Shown piece by piece: positions 37,201 to 47,845 of a stretch of 64,000 nucleotides of DNA. The DNA is taken from NCBI GenBank assembly GCA_051453625.1, contig JBOZIK010000001.1, positions 4,052,123 to 4,116,122 of the forward strand. Direction: 5' to 3'. The notes below the pieces were generated by a model, which was not told the origin of the DNA, made no database searches, and worked only from the letters and a program-made list of their open reading frames with translations. Positions within the stretch are counted from its first letter, which is position 1, and every line of letters begins with the position of its first letter. The position numbers were made by a program, and so were the translations under genes. The stretch comes from Welwitschia mirabilis. Taxonomy: Eukaryota > Gnetophyta > Gnetopsida > Welwitschiales.

Positions 37201-39085
37201 ATTCCTTAAATAAACATCATGTTATCACTATGATAAGATTGACTTCATCCAATCTTCAGACATTCATATGTCTATGAACTTCATTTTAAAAGCAATATGC
37301 CTTAGTTATTTTGTTCTCTTTTAATGATGTGAGTAATTAGTTATTTTTGCATGTTCTTACCTTATTACTCATCTCATTACTTTACTTTTATCCTTAGAAG
37401 TACTTGGTCATGTGGAATTTCATATAAAAAAATAAAATATAAAAAAACAAGACCATGCTCTTTCATGTTATATCTCAAAAACATGGCCCTCATGATGTCC
37501 TATCATAAATGCACTAGGACAAATATTCCTGAGAATGGCCTTTAGTTGTGTAATATGATAGCTATGAAAACTCCACTGGGGGGTAAATTGACCATGCTTT
37601 ATGATTTATTACTCCTCTAATAGTGGTTTTACTTTCCTCATCATGGTAAAAAAAAAAAGTACTTGCAGGTTATAACATCAGTGATGTCCCTAGTATCATC
37701 AGAATCATTGCTTTTTTTCAAGAATCATGTTTACTTATTTATGGTACTTCCACATGATTACTTGACTTTTTTAGATTCTAATGTTATTTTGAGATAAGAG
37801 CTTGTAAGTTCTTATTTTAAATAGATTTTTATCTTATCATTTGTTATTTGATAACATTAGACATACTTGACATCATCATAATCATTGCCTAATTAAGTGG
37901 TACTTTATAATTACTACATATTGTCATGCATATTTTATCAAGTAATTTTATTATTATTGCCAAGGAAATTTGTTAGGCTAGAATTTAGGATAAGAAAGTA
38001 ATCTTCTTCATGTTTCTAGTTGTTTATTTTCATTTTATTTTTCTTTAGTTGTTTTTTAAGATTTTTGAAATCCATTTTTCATACTTTTTAAGCATCATAT
38101 TATGGATCTAATCATTTTCTAATTCCTTATTGATATTTTTTTGTAATTTCTCTAGAAGATATTATTTCTTTCTCATAGGTTCTCATGATTTGATGAGTTT
38201 TTATTCTTATTTTCCATGAGTTTGGACACATTTGAGGAGTTATTGAGCATTGATTATTTTCACTTAGTGCATTTTCTTATACTTTCACCTTTTTCTTCCC
38301 CACCATGAGGATGTTCTTCAAGCTATTTCTTTACTTTCTCCTTGTTTTCCATTTTTTTTCTGTGTTTTTTTGTGTTTACTTATTTTTAGAATTTTATAAT
38401 TTTACTTTTTCATCTCAACAAGTTATTTGATGACTATCATCCCATGCCTGTCATTCTAACGATAGATGGGATGACACTTCTCCTTTATTCTTGGTGTAAT
38501 TTGGGATGTCTTACTTCTCCTCGGATTTTGGGGGAAGTGGATAGAACACCTTTCTAAGCATTACTCTATGATTTTGAGCATAAAATGTTTCATATTTTGA
38601 GCTTTTATGGTCTAAATTTATGATGGGTTATTTGGATTAGTACATTAATTGAATAAATTTATGGAGAATTCATGAACTTTATCTTGCAGGATTCAATAAT
38701 ACACCATAAAGTTTTTCCCATAAGCCATATTTTAGATCATCTAAAAAAATTCTATATCTACTCTTACCCTTTTCCTTTATGATAATACTAATGAACTTAA
38801 ATACATCATTCTTTAGAGGATAATACTACTTAAGTCTATCACATCAGTCCATTATCACTATACTGTTATCATTTTTTTTTTGTGTATGGCACTCATTTAT
38901 TTTATAGTAACATGCTTAAGTAGGAGGATTAAGGAAGTTTTTTAGCAGTTGTTTTAATTATCTATTTTTGATATCATTTCTTACATGATTTAATGGAACT
39001 CAATTTACATCTTTTTTAGTATTATTTTATCTTGGTGAAATTGGATCATATTCTAGTTGATCATTTACTTTGTTAGGAACTGATA
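37200..39085 (+). other. E3 3' untranslated region
   Basis: No gene. It matches the E6 region 51640-52990 in order, for example the AGCTATGAAAACTCCACTGG block at 37560 against AGCTATGGGAACCCCCATGG at 52117. One palindrome copy lies at 38435-38476. Confidence 0.65.
38435..38476. repeat. Family palindrome copy in E3 3' region
   Basis: Arms TATCATCCCAT and ATGGGATGACA surround GCCTGTCATTC-TAACGATAG. The outer arms pair almost perfectly. Confidence 0.8.
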
Positions 39086-39103
39086 AGGCTAAATAGAGGG
39101 ATA
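39086..39103 (+). other. E3 polypurine tract
   Basis: GGCTAAATAGAGGGATA lies directly before the LTR start TGTTCTGATGCC. The same form precedes the E6 3' LTR (GGCTAAGTGGAGTGCTA). Confidence 0.6.
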
Positions 39104-39340
39104 TGTTCTGATGCCAATTATAGGAATTTAATGGTGTATTTTGAGTTCTTTTATAAGATATTTACATAGGTTTGGATGCAATATTAATGATTATGGAGAT
39201 TGGATGAGATGATCAATGAAACATGAAATTCTTATCATATTTGGTGGTTTCTTAGGCTTATTCTAATACTAGATATTTGGAAGAAGAATTGATCAAGTAA
39301 TAGATTAACTTACCTTTAATACTGAAGACAAAGAAGATTA

Positions 39341-40121
39341 TTGTCCCCTATGTCATTCCCACAACATGTAGGATGACAACACTACTAACATGGATAGGAG
39401 CTATAGGGCTAATAGTAAGGCATGAAGCTAATGATGTACCTTTTAATGTATGAAGACATATCCTCTATCATCCCTATGATAGTNNNNNNNNNNNNNNNNN
39501 NNNNNNNNNNNNNNNNNNNNNNNNNNNNNNNNNNNNNNNNNNNNNNNNNNNNNNNNNNNNNNNNNNNNNNNNNNNNNNNNNNNNNNNNNNNNNNNNNNNN
39601 NNNNNNNNNNNNNNNNNNNNNNNNNNNNNNNNNNNNNNNNNNNNNNNNNNNNNNNNNNNNNNNNNNNNNNNNNNNNNNNNNNNNNNNNNNNNNNNNNNNN
39701 NNNNNNNNNNNNNNNNNNNNNNNNNNNNNNNNNNNNNNNNNNNNNNNNNNNNNNNNNNNNNNNNNNNNNNNNNNNNNNNNNNNNNNNNNNNNNNNNNNNN
39801 NNNNNNNNNNNNNNNNNNNNNNNNNNNNNNNNNNNNNNNNNNNNNNNNNNNNNNNNNNNNNNNNNNNNNNNNNNNNNNNNNNNNNNNNNNNNNNNNNNNN
39901 NNNNNNNNNNNNNNNNNNNNNNNNNNNNNNNNNNNNNNNNNNNNNNNNNNNNNNNNNNNNNNNNNNNNNNNNNNNNNNNNNNNNNNNNNNNNNNNNNNNN
40001 NNNNNNNNNNNNNNNNNNNNNNNNNNNNNNNNNNNNNAATAGTAAGGCATGAAGCTAATGATGTACCTTTTAATGTAGGAAGACATCTCCTCTATCATCC
40101 CTATGATAGTTAGGACAATAG
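39341..40121. repeat. Family palindromes in E3 3' LTR
   Basis: 39341-39379: TTGTCCCCTATGTCATTCCC then ACATGTAGGATGACAA. The second, TATCATCC-CTATGATAGT-TAGGACAATAG at 40093-40121, is also seen at 39463-39483 just before the N gap. Confidence 0.7.
39484..40037. other. N gap, 554 bases, with duplicated flanks
   Basis: 39411-39483 recurs at 40038-40110 with two differences in 73 bases. Confidence 0.95.
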
Positions 40122-40235
40122 CTATTTTTCTATGGTTGAAAAAAAATCTTTGTAATGAGGCCATGCAATCCATTTGGGCTATTAGATTTCTCTTTTGACT
40201 TCTAGGGTTGAGTTTCTAAAATTGTAATGTAAAAC

Positions 40236-40243
40236 TATAAATA
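40236..40243 (+). promoter_or_regulatory. TATA box in E3 3' LTR
   Basis: TATAAATA followed by CCCTTCTCCTTC, about 1.13 kb into the scaffold LTR (about 500 bases after the start once the gap is removed). Similar AATAAATA sequence lies at the matching place in the E6 LTR (about 46660) and the E4 LTRs, so it is probably the family core promoter. Confidence 0.5.
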
Positions 40244-40975
40244 CCCTTCTCCTTCTTTGTTTGTATTTCCATCTTTTCTATTGGGAATTCTTATGATAGT
40301 TCATCTAGTGGCTACAGAAAGGCATTCCATTAGTGTTAGACTGAGTCTCTTTCATTGAGGTGCTTCTATTTTATTATAAGTGGATATAAAGTTCTTGAAT
40401 TAATCCAATTAATCTTGAATCAATACGATTGCTATTTTCATTTTAATTTTGTGTATGTCCTTTATGATTTATACTAATCATAGTTTAAAGTATCTATTCT
40501 ATGATTTATCTAGATGATAAGGGTAATCTTTATTAAGATTAATCTTAGTTAGAATTAGATTTGCATTACTATTCCATTCCATTTTACATTACATTTTATA
40601 TTCTACTTGGTAGATCTTATAGTTCATATTTATTAGGAGCTAGTTGAATACTCTTCTTAATTGATCTAAATTATAAAGAAGCTAGTTGTTGTGAGAGAGG
40701 GATTTGAAACCAAATATATTTCATTCCATTTGCATTTGCATATATTTCTATTCACTTGCATTGCATTTACTTATTTAGTTACTTTTAGTTATAATAAGAT
40801 AAAAAGACCAAAAATATCTTGGAAATCAATTCTTTAACTCTTAGGCTAATGCCTTCATTGGGATTATGACATTTAGCTGAACTCCTATTTATACTAGCAT
40901 GTGTTTTTTTGCAAGTTATTTGATTTGCAGATTTACCTAAAGAACTTTAAGATCACATAAATTTAAATTACAACA

Positions 40976-41460
40976 TCATGTATATTCTATCATTGATTTT
41001 TTTCTTCCCATTCCCTAATGTAAGAATTATTTATTCAATGTTCGTAATATGTTGAAGGGGATCCTCATCATTTTATCTTCTAAAATTTTGGTAGGCATTT
41101 AAATTCTTAAGTTCAGCATCATCTCCTAGGAGTAGGTCAAAAGGTATTTGAATCTCTCTTTTTCTATTGGCTAAAAATTCTCTAAGGAAAAGATCTAAAT
41201 TAGGGGTAGAAGATCCTATAAATCATTTTTGCTTATGGGCAGCACTCTACATTGTACACTAATTCTCTTCTTCTATAGTATTATAATTAAGAAAATCTAA
41301 TTTAGAAAAAATAAATTTAGAAGGAAGATTGAGTGCACTTGGAGATTGCTTTTCTGATTTGTTTTCTATCTTTACCCATCCTTCTTTAATATTCTTTTCT
41401 ATCAATAGCTTTTCTCTATAATATCTTTTCTTAATATTGACCATATTATAGCATTATGTC
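40976..41460 (-). pseudogene. E2 gag, N-terminal part
   Basis: Minus strand reads ANRKREIQIPFDLLLGDDAE, then LKNLNAYQNF, then EDPLQHITNIE, the same opening found in E4, E5 and E6 gag (NRKxxIQNPFDL...FLGEPNEDPFQHI). Upstream, the open frame 41444-41259 carries a lysine-rich leader (MVNIKKRYYREKLLIEKNIK). The gag stops at 40976 against the E3 LTR and continues below 31711. Confidence 0.7.
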
Positions 41461-41498
41461 AACAGAAAATAATAGAAAATAGATAAAAAAGCAACACT

Positions 41499-41746
41499 GT
41501 TGTGCTATCTATCATGGAGATGATAGAAGGAATGATACACATAGAAAATAGAAAACAGAGGTAGAAATACAAACCAAAACACATAACTAAAAGCTTAGAA
41601 AACAAGATTATTGTCCACCTTATCATCCAGATAGCAAAGACAATGATAGTAACTAATTCTATTATGGGAAAAAAATGAAAGTCTAAAAGTACAATTAAAA
41701 ACTCATTGTTATCCTGCCTGTTATGGGGATGATAGAGAGGATGACC
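41499..41746. repeat. Three palindromes in E2 leader
   Basis: 41499-41537, 41611-41649 and 41708-41746, about 100 bases apart. The third reads GTTATCCTGCCTGTTATGG then GGATGATAGAGAGGATGACC. All lie between the primer site and gag. Confidence 0.8.
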
Positions 41747-41910
41747 ACTATTTTTCTATAGAAGAATAAAACTAAAAAACTGAAACTGAAAAATACAAGT
41801 GAAAAACCTATATTTCTTAATAAAACATAATGTTACTATAGATAAATAACCAAACAGAGGTCTGATATACTCACCTAAATGACGACAACCCTTGTACTTC
41901 TCAGTGATCT

Positions 41911-41928
41911 TTCTTAGTAATGGCATCA
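41911..41928 (-). other. E2 primer binding site (tRNA-Asp type)
   Basis: Minus strand TGATGCCATTACTAAGAA; eight differences from the intact site, all transitions. It lies three bases inside the LTR end. Confidence 0.7.
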
Positions 41929-41931
41929 ATT

Positions 41932-43038
41932 TGTTGCATTGTGTATTTGTATAAGTAATTAAGTTCAAAAGGATTCTGTCATTCATAAAATAAATAGATA
42001 TCTCACACAATATAACATATTATTATGAGTGGAAATAAACCCAAAATGTTGTATTCTCATTAAAGGCTATGAGATAAGACTCAAATTGGTTTACAAATGA
42101 AAATAGGAATAAAAAATAAGGAATAATGTAATAAAATAAAGTATAATGCAAATACAAGATAAAATCTAATATGGAATGAAAAATGCTCCTAATACTACTT
42201 AATTTTAGCCTTAACAAAGCCTACCCTTGATGATCTATATCACTCAATAAATTATTACTAAATCAAGAGCAATTATAAATCATAAGGCTCATTTCAGAAT
42301 ATAAATGCAATCATGAAAACAAAAAAGATTTTGTATTAAGAAGTAACAAATCATCTAAGTTACAAAATAGTTGGGCTTCAATAGAGGATGCATAGCCCTC
42401 CACCAAAGGAATGTCTTTCTACAATACTTGAGATGGATTTCCCTCCCTTCAATATCCTATTATGAGAATTTCCGATGCAACAAAGATAAGAAAGAGAGTT
42501 AAATGGGAACTTATTTATAATAACTCATAGTGGAAAAAAACAAATAGATGACATGATAAGATGTGTTTATTATAGATAAGAAACAGATGAAATAGTCAAG
42601 GGTCAACTATTAGAGTTGGTTACATATTAATGTTATCCTAATTGTCCTCCAGATGATATGGGGGATGATACCTCATTATAAAAAATGACTTAAAATGATG
42701 ACTTAGTAGTCAAAATGATGACTTAGTAGTGATTTAGCCATCCATTTCAACAACTAACAGTGTTATCATCCTACCTATCATGGGGATAATAAAGCGAATG
42801 ACGGTCTTCTTTGATCATTTTGCAAAGGAGAAACGTAGCCTTGTTATCAATATTCTTCTTTCAAGGCTCTTTGTATCAAAATATGCCTTAAATGCATTAA
42901 ATCTAGGTAAGAATTATACATTTCCAATATCTTCTACTGAATCTCCAAAATCCTCAAAATTACACTTAAATTTATATAAATGTCCTATAAAATAGCTTAT
43001 AAAAACCCATTAAATAACCACAAATTGGTAGTGCAACA
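41932..43038 (-). repeat. E2 5' LTR
   Basis: It runs from TGTTGCATTGTG (LTR 3' end, next to the primer site) to GTAGTGCAACA (LTR start), 1,107 bases. It aligns with 21199-23016, including CCTACCATAAAGGAATG-type and palindrome blocks. Confidence 0.75.
42632..42802. repeat. Two palindromes in E2 5' LTR
   Basis: 42632-42671 (GTTATCC... CTCCAGATGATAT... GGGATGATAC) and 42762-42802 (GTTATCATCC... CTATCATGG... GCGAATGAC). Confidence 0.75.
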
Positions 43039-43044
43039 TGTATT

Positions 43045-43510
43045 CATTTGGATTAGATCCTATACTATTGCATCCGTGCTTGAGGTGCAACTTGTTTTTA
43101 TTCTATTCTTCCTATGATTGAGTCTCAGTCTTTGAAATACTCCAAGTGTAAGAGGTAGATGATAAGCCTATAAAGTCATTACTGTTATGTAAGAATTTGA
43201 TGATAAGCTTGAAAAATCATTACTGTTGTCTAAGAAGTTGATTATAAGCCTATAAAATCATCACTATTATGTAAGAGGTTGATGATAAGCCTAAAAAATC
43301 ATCATTTTTGTATAAGAGATTAATGATCAACCAAAAAATCATTAGTTTAAGAGTGATAAGGAAACCAAGGAAGATAACATCTTACCTCTCCTTGAAGAGT
43401 GGAGTAGGCACATTGCCGAACCACCATAAATCTTGTAGGATAATTATTTTGTAAAGCTAATTAATTTTGCTTAAGTATTAGTTTTTGGATTTAAAATTAT
43501 TTATTATTCC
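43045..43510 (+). repeat. Copia-type LTR fragment
   Basis: It contains TTTGGATTAGATCCTATAC and, at about 43405-43435, GGAGTAGGCACATTGCCGAA followed by CCACCATAAATCTTG. The latter is a phrase common in plant copia LTRs (GxGTAGGCAxATTGCCGAACCACGTAAATCTTG). No coding sequence adjoins it. It is bounded by the E2 LTR on the left and E5 gag on the right, so its element has been lost. Strand is inferred from that phrase. Confidence 0.5.
43148..43352 (+). repeat. 41-bp tandem repeat, five units
   Basis: Units start at exactly 43148, 43189, 43230, 43271 and 43312. Each begins GTAAGAGGTTGATGATAAGC (with variants) and continues CTATAAAATCATTACTGTTAT. The fifth is the most diverged. The repeat lies in the U3-like part of the copia LTR fragment. 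Confidence 0.9.
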
Positions 43511-43524
43511 TATTTACCTCCCCT

Positions 43525-44460
43525 CTAGGAATTTCACATTCTTTTGTAGGATGAGAGTTATCTTCAAATATATCACATATTGTAATTATGTTCTTCTCAT
43601 TTGTTACTTTTATATCAACTAATATTTGAGTGTATTTCTCCAAAGTGGAAGTGAAATCCTTAATTACATTTGTTGATTTATTTGTTCTTCCTCATTATCA
43701 TGTTTTAATTCCTTTAAATCTTTTATAATTTATCTTGTAGTTTGATTTTCTTTAAAAATTGGTTTAGGTCAAGTTTAACTTATTTCAACTAAATCTTCCA
43801 AAACTTCCATGCATTATCTAAATTTAAGTTAATAAAGTTAACATCATAAGAAAAGTCTATAAGTTATTTGGTTTTATTATTTAATCCATTGTAAAAATAA
43901 TATGTTAATTCTACTTTAGAAACTTTATTAACAGGATTGGAATGAGTAGCTATAAGAAATCATTCATATGTTTTGGCATGATGATCATTAAGTTGTTATT
44001 GAAAGTTCATGACTTATTTTCTTCTTTTTTCCATTATACTCTCACTAATGAATCTTTAATAAAAACATTTTATACTTGACTCCAAGTTTTAAGACTTTTA
44101 TAAGGAATGGTTTTAAGCCAAAGTTTTGCTCTTTCTTTAAGTGTGATAGGAAAGCTGATCATGTAAGTTCTATCACTAATTTGTATTTTTCCCTTTCTTA
44201 AAGTGAGGAAACTTGTTCTATAGTGGTGATATGTTGAAAAGGATCTTCATTAGGTTCTTCTAAAAATGTTGTATAAGCATTTAAGTTTCTTAGCTTTACA
44301 TAATCAATAGGAGATAAGTCAAAAGGGTTTTGAATCTTACATTTTCTATTGGTTATTATATCTTCTAGTGTAATATTTGTATTTGCATATGTATTTTCAT
44401 TAGAAATTCCTATCATGACTGGAGTATTGTATGACACTGCTTGTTTTTGTTCTTGCATTG
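43525..44460 (-). pseudogene. E5 gag remnant
   Basis: The minus strand from 44458 is open for 86 codons and contains NRKCKIQNPFDLSPIDYVKL, RNLNAYTTFLEEPNEDPFQH and ITTIEQVSSL, the family gag start. The capsid core follows in broken frames (LRERAKLWL-like, about 44130). The knuckle at 43577-43536 reads CDIFEDNSHPTKEC, keeping three of the four CCHC ligands; the second Cys is Phe. It is the best-preserved knuckle of the family here, followed by truncation at about 43525. Confidence 0.75.
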
Positions 44461-44599
44461 AGTTTGATGCTAATTAAATAAAACTATTTTCTTCTATAAT
44501 ATTATTTGCATTAATTTCTTTTGAAAAATATGATTTTAAAATAATGAAATTTGAAAATTCTTATCATTTAATTATTAGAATTCTTTACATACCTAGGAT

Positions 44600-45538
44600 N
44601 NNNNNNNNNNNNNNNNNNNNNNNNNNNNNNNNNNNNNNNNNNNNNNNNNNNNNNNNNNNNNNNNNNNNNNNNNNNNNNNNNNNNNNNNNNNNNNNNNNNN
44701 NNNNNNNNNNNNNNNNNNNNNNNNNNNNNNNNNNNNNNNNNNNNNNNNNNNNNNNNNNNNNNNNNNNNNNNNNNNNNNNNNNNNNNNNNNNNNNNNNNNN
44801 NNNNNNNNNNNNNNNNNNNNNNNNNNNNNNNNNNNNNNNNNNNNNNNNNNNNNNNNNNNNNNNNNNNNNNNNNNNNNNNNNNNNNNNNNNNNNNNNNNNN
44901 NNNNNNNNNNNNNNNNNNNNNNNNNNNNNNNNNNNNNNNNNNNNNNNNNNNNNNNNNNNNNNNNNNNNNNNNNNNNNNNNNNNNNNNNNNNNNNNNNNNN
45001 NNNNNNNNNNNNNNNNNNNNNNNNNNNNNNNNNNNNNNNNNNNNNNNNNNNNNNNNNNNNNNNNNNNNNNNNNNNNNNNNNNNNNNNNNNNNNNNNNNNN
45101 NNNNNNNNNNNNNNNNNNNNNNNNNNNNNNNNNNNNNNNNNNNNNNNNNNNNNNNNNNNNNNNNNNNNNNNNNNNNNNNNNNNNNNNNNNNNNNNNNNNN
45201 NNNNNNNNNNNNNNNNNNNNNNNNNNNNNNNNNNNNNNNNNNNNNNNNNNNNNNNNNNNNNNNNNNNNNNNNNNNNNNNNNNNNNNNNNNNNNNNNNNNN
45301 NNNNNNNNNNNNNNNNNNNNNNNNNNNNNNNNNNNNNNNNNNNNNNNNNNNNNNNNNNNNNNNNNNNNNNNNNNNNNNNNNNNNNNNNNNNNNNNNNNNN
45401 NNNNNNNNNNNNNNNNNNNNNNNNNNNNNNNNNNNNNNNNNNNNNNNNNNNNNNNNNNNNNNNNNNNNNNNNNNNNNNNNNNNNNNNNNNNNNNNNNNNN
45501 NNNNNNNNNNNNNNNNNNNNNNNNNNNNNNNNNNNNNN
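44600..45538. other. N gap, 939 bases
   Basis: Lies in the E5 leader. No flank duplication seen. Confidence 0.95.
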
Positions 45539-45591
45539 TGATATTAACTTATTATGCAACAAAATAATAAAAAAACCCTAAACCTAAGCTA

Positions 45592-45631
45592 TTGTCCACC
45601 TCTAACATCTAAACAATAGACAAAATGATAG
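45592..45631. repeat. Family palindrome copy in E5 leader
   Basis: TTGTCCACCTC... CATCTAAACAATAG... AAATGATAG. Further copies are expected inside the N gap. Confidence 0.6.
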
Positions 45632-45783
45632 GGCGCTATTTGTAGAATGGAAATAAAAAAAAACTATGGAAAGAAAAACTTTAGTATTTATAGTAAAAAT
45701 ACAATGCTATTATAAACACATAACCTAAATTAAAATTCAAAGCACTTATCTGGGTAATGATAGTCCTTGAACTTGTCACAGCC

Positions 45784-45801
45784 TTCCTGGTGATGGCACC
45801 A
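45784..45801 (-). other. E5 primer binding site (tRNA-Asp type)
   Basis: Minus strand TGGTGCCATCACCAGGAA; six differences from the intact site, five of them C>T or G>A and one T>C. The LTR end CATAACA lies three bases away. Confidence 0.75.
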
Positions 45802-45804
45802 AAA

Positions 45805-46177
45805 TGTTATGATGCATATTTATGGAATTATTATGTCCTTAAGCAAATCTTGTTAATCACATTTTTGGATAACATGCACATTAGTATAAATAAAAGTAAA
45901 CTCAAATGTTCTAATCCATTAAAGGCACTAGGCTCAAAGTTAGAGAATTTATTTCAAGTAAAGTATTTTTGTATTTTTAATTTATGTTTAAATGAAGAGA
46001 ATAATGCAAGAAAATAATGCAAAGTAAACATATTAATGTGATGCAAATGAAAACTGCTTTAAATGAATTATATATATAATTACCAAATCTTCTTATCACA
46101 AAGACTAGTTTTGCATAACTTAGATTAATCAAGGAAACTATTACTAACCCTAACCAACTTAAGTTATCAGGTACTTT
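45805..46177 (-). repeat. E5 5' LTR, 3' portion
   Basis: TGTTATGATGCATATTTATG and on matches the low ends of the E2 and E4 LTRs for about 370 bases, then stops where the plus-strand E6 LTR begins. Its terminal CATAACA (minus strand) pairs with TGTTATG at LTR starts, giving 7-base terminal inverted repeats for the family. Confidence 0.75.
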
Positions 46178-47438
46178 TTTTTTAATGCTAAATTGTATGT
46201 TTCTAATTAGGTATTTTGAGTAGTTTTGCAAGATATTTAGAAGTGTTTAACACAAAATGATGATTGTTAAGATTCATGGAGAAAATCATGGAAATACACA
46301 ATTATCAATACATTTGAAGGCATTTTGGATTAATTTTAATATTTCACATTTTGAATAGGAATTAATGTTCTACAAGGCTAAATTCACTTAGTTGAATAGC
46401 TTGAAAAAGTCTATCAGCTTCTTTATCATCTGGATGACCACCTGGATGACATCATTTACATGCTAACTAGGATGTTGATTAGACCAACATGAAGGCTAAA
46501 TATAAAAATCTCCTTACCATCATTCATATGACCAAAGGATGATACTTAATTATAGTTAATGTATCAAACTTTACTTAACTTATGTAATGTATCATGCATC
46601 TTCTATGCATCATTAGGATTTTAGTTGCGTCTTTTAGATTTTTTATTTTTAAGTCTATTATTGTTAATAAATACTACCTTTTCCCTCAACTTTGATAATA
46701 TTTTTAGCATAAAAAAGTCTTATGATAGAAGATCGAAAGGCATAAGGTCCATCTCTTAGTTACAGAGAGGAGTTTTCCTTAGTGTTCAATTGTGCCTACT
46801 TCATTAATGTGCTACTACTTTTTAATAGAATGTTGGTTCAACTTCTAATGAAAATCTTCTTTTAGTTTTATTCATGTGAATGTCCCTTATGATTTATGTT
46901 GCTTACAGTTCCATAATAACTTTATTTGTGATATAGGTCATTAAAGAAAACCTTTATCAAGGTTGAAATTATTAGGATAGGAACTTATATTATATTTTAT
47001 ATTTTTTAGCTTAATATTACATGTTTTTCATATTTTATTTAACATACTTAATAGCCTACGTTGGTTAGGATTAGTAACTATTTCTTAATTGATCTAGGTT
47101 AGATAGGGCCAATCTTGATGATAGAGATTTAGTAGTTAGATAAATATTAAATTTAGAATCATTTACATCTATGTTTTATTAGTGTATTTATTTTCTGGCA
47201 TTGTTGATTTTCATTTTGAACATTAAAAGAAAAACCAAAAAATACATAACATTAAATCAATCCTCTAGCTTTGAACCTAGCGCCTTCAATAGATTATGAC
47301 ATTTGGGTTAACTATTATCTATATTAGTGTGTTGTGTTTGTGCATATATTTATGATTGATAAGATTTAACTAGCATATATTTGTGATTGATAATATTTAA
47401 CTAAGGATATAACATTTGTATAAATACATCCTGCAACA
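46178..47438 (+). repeat. E6 5' LTR
   Basis: It aligns with the E6 3' LTR (63601-64000) from AATGCTAAATTGTATG through the GGTATTTTGAGTAGTTT block, and with reverse complements of the E2 and E4 LTRs. It ends CTGCAACA, four bases before the primer site. The first five bases are blurred to T's, so the start is good to a few bases. Palindromes lie at about 46426-46455 and 46513-46546. Confidence 0.75.
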
Positions 47439-47441
47439 TCT

Positions 47442-47459
47442 TGGCACCATTACTAGAAA
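47442..47459 (+). other. E6 primer binding site (tRNA-Asp type)
   Basis: TGGCACCATTACTAGAAA; seven differences from the intact site, all transitions. Confidence 0.75.
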
Positions 47460-47583
47460 AGGCTATAAGGAGTTTGGGGATTATCATTATCTAGATTAGT
47501 GATTTTAATTTTAATTTAAGTATTTGTTTGTAATAGTTTTTATTTTTATGTTTTTCATTTTTCATTCCACATTTTTGAGCTTG

Positions 47584-47845
47584 TTGTCTTGTTTGCCATC
47601 TAGATGATACAATAGACAATGATCTAGGATTATGATTTTTCTAAGATTTTTCATAGTTTTTATTTTCAAGATTTTTCTATAGAACAAATTGCTATTATCT
47701 TTCCTATTATCCAAACAATATAGGTAGACAACTATTAATTTTAGTTTTAGTTCTATTTTTTTTTTTCCATGTTCTCTCTTTTTCATTTTTTTTTCTATGT
47801 AGTAGTTGTCCAGGTAATCATCTAGATGATGATAGAGATGAAAAC
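47584..47845. repeat. Three palindromes in E6 leader
   Basis: 47584-47623 (TTGTC... GCCATCTAGATGATAC... AGACAATGAT), 47691-47732 (TATTATC... CTATTATCC... GGTAGACAAC) and 47805-47845 (GTTGTCC... AATCATCTAGATGATGATAG). The spacing of about 110 bases is the same as in E2 and E4. Confidence 0.8.

Larger units (their letters stand above)
31711..40975 (+). mobile_element. E3: Athila/Tat-type gypsy element with pol core, nested in E2
   Basis: Plus-strand order is: LTR start fragment 31711-31905, protease-distal and linker 31906-32300, reverse transcriptase, RNase H, integrase, a second RNase H-integrase copy after a 100-N gap, 3' untranslated region, polypurine tract and 3' LTR 39104-40975. The rest of the 5' LTR, primer site, gag and most of the protease are missing. 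It sits inside E2 gag: the left host sequence ends GATTGCCACA and the right resumes CATGTATATTCTATC, matching E5's uninterrupted gag. Lacking its 5' half, it is immobile. Confidence 0.75.
39104..40975 (+). repeat. E3 3' LTR (contains N gap)
   Basis: It starts TGTTCTGATGCC after the polypurine tract and ends near ATTACAACA, with no primer site following, then E2 gag. Length without the 554 Ns and the 73-base duplicated flank is about 1.25 kb. It carries palindromes at 39341-39379 and 40093-40121 and a TATA box at 40236. Confidence 0.7.
21199..43038 (-). mobile_element. E2: Athila/Tat-type gypsy element, non-autonomous, split by E3
   Basis: Minus-strand order is: 5' LTR 43038-41932, tRNA-Asp primer site 41928-41911, leader 41910-41460, gag 41460-40976 and 31710-30780, protease about 30330-29890, linker and unidentified frame 29400-28480, integrase tail and 3' untranslated region (present twice), polypurine tract about 23035-23017, and 3' LTR 23016-21199. 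E3 occupies 31711-40975, and gag reads on across it. There is no reverse transcriptase or integrase core. The 5-base flanks (TTGGA left, TGTAT right) do not match, so either the target duplication has decayed or the two ends have recombined. Confidence 0.7.
43525..46177 (-). mobile_element. E5: gypsy fragment (part LTR, primer site, gag), same family as E2
   Basis: Minus-strand order is: LTR 3' part 46177-45805 (its beginning cut off by E6), primer site 45801-45784, leader with N gap 44600-45538, and gag 44460-43525. It ends abruptly at about 43525 against the copia LTR piece. The missing LTR half should lie beyond E6, outside the window. Confidence 0.7.

Noticed and set aside
37351-37545. 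64-residue frame in E3 3' region
   Set aside because: The matching regions of E6 and E4 do not keep the frame.
43148-43352. CRISPR-like array
   Set aside because: The 41-bp units are contiguous, without spacers, and lie in a plant LTR.
44544-45581. Very long open frames on both strands
   Set aside because: They run through 939 N bases; the same applies to the frames over the gaps at 21614, 24191, 39484, 62423 and 62845.
45757-46017. 86-residue plus-strand frame
   Set aside because: Runs antisense through the E5 primer site and LTR end; not a gene.
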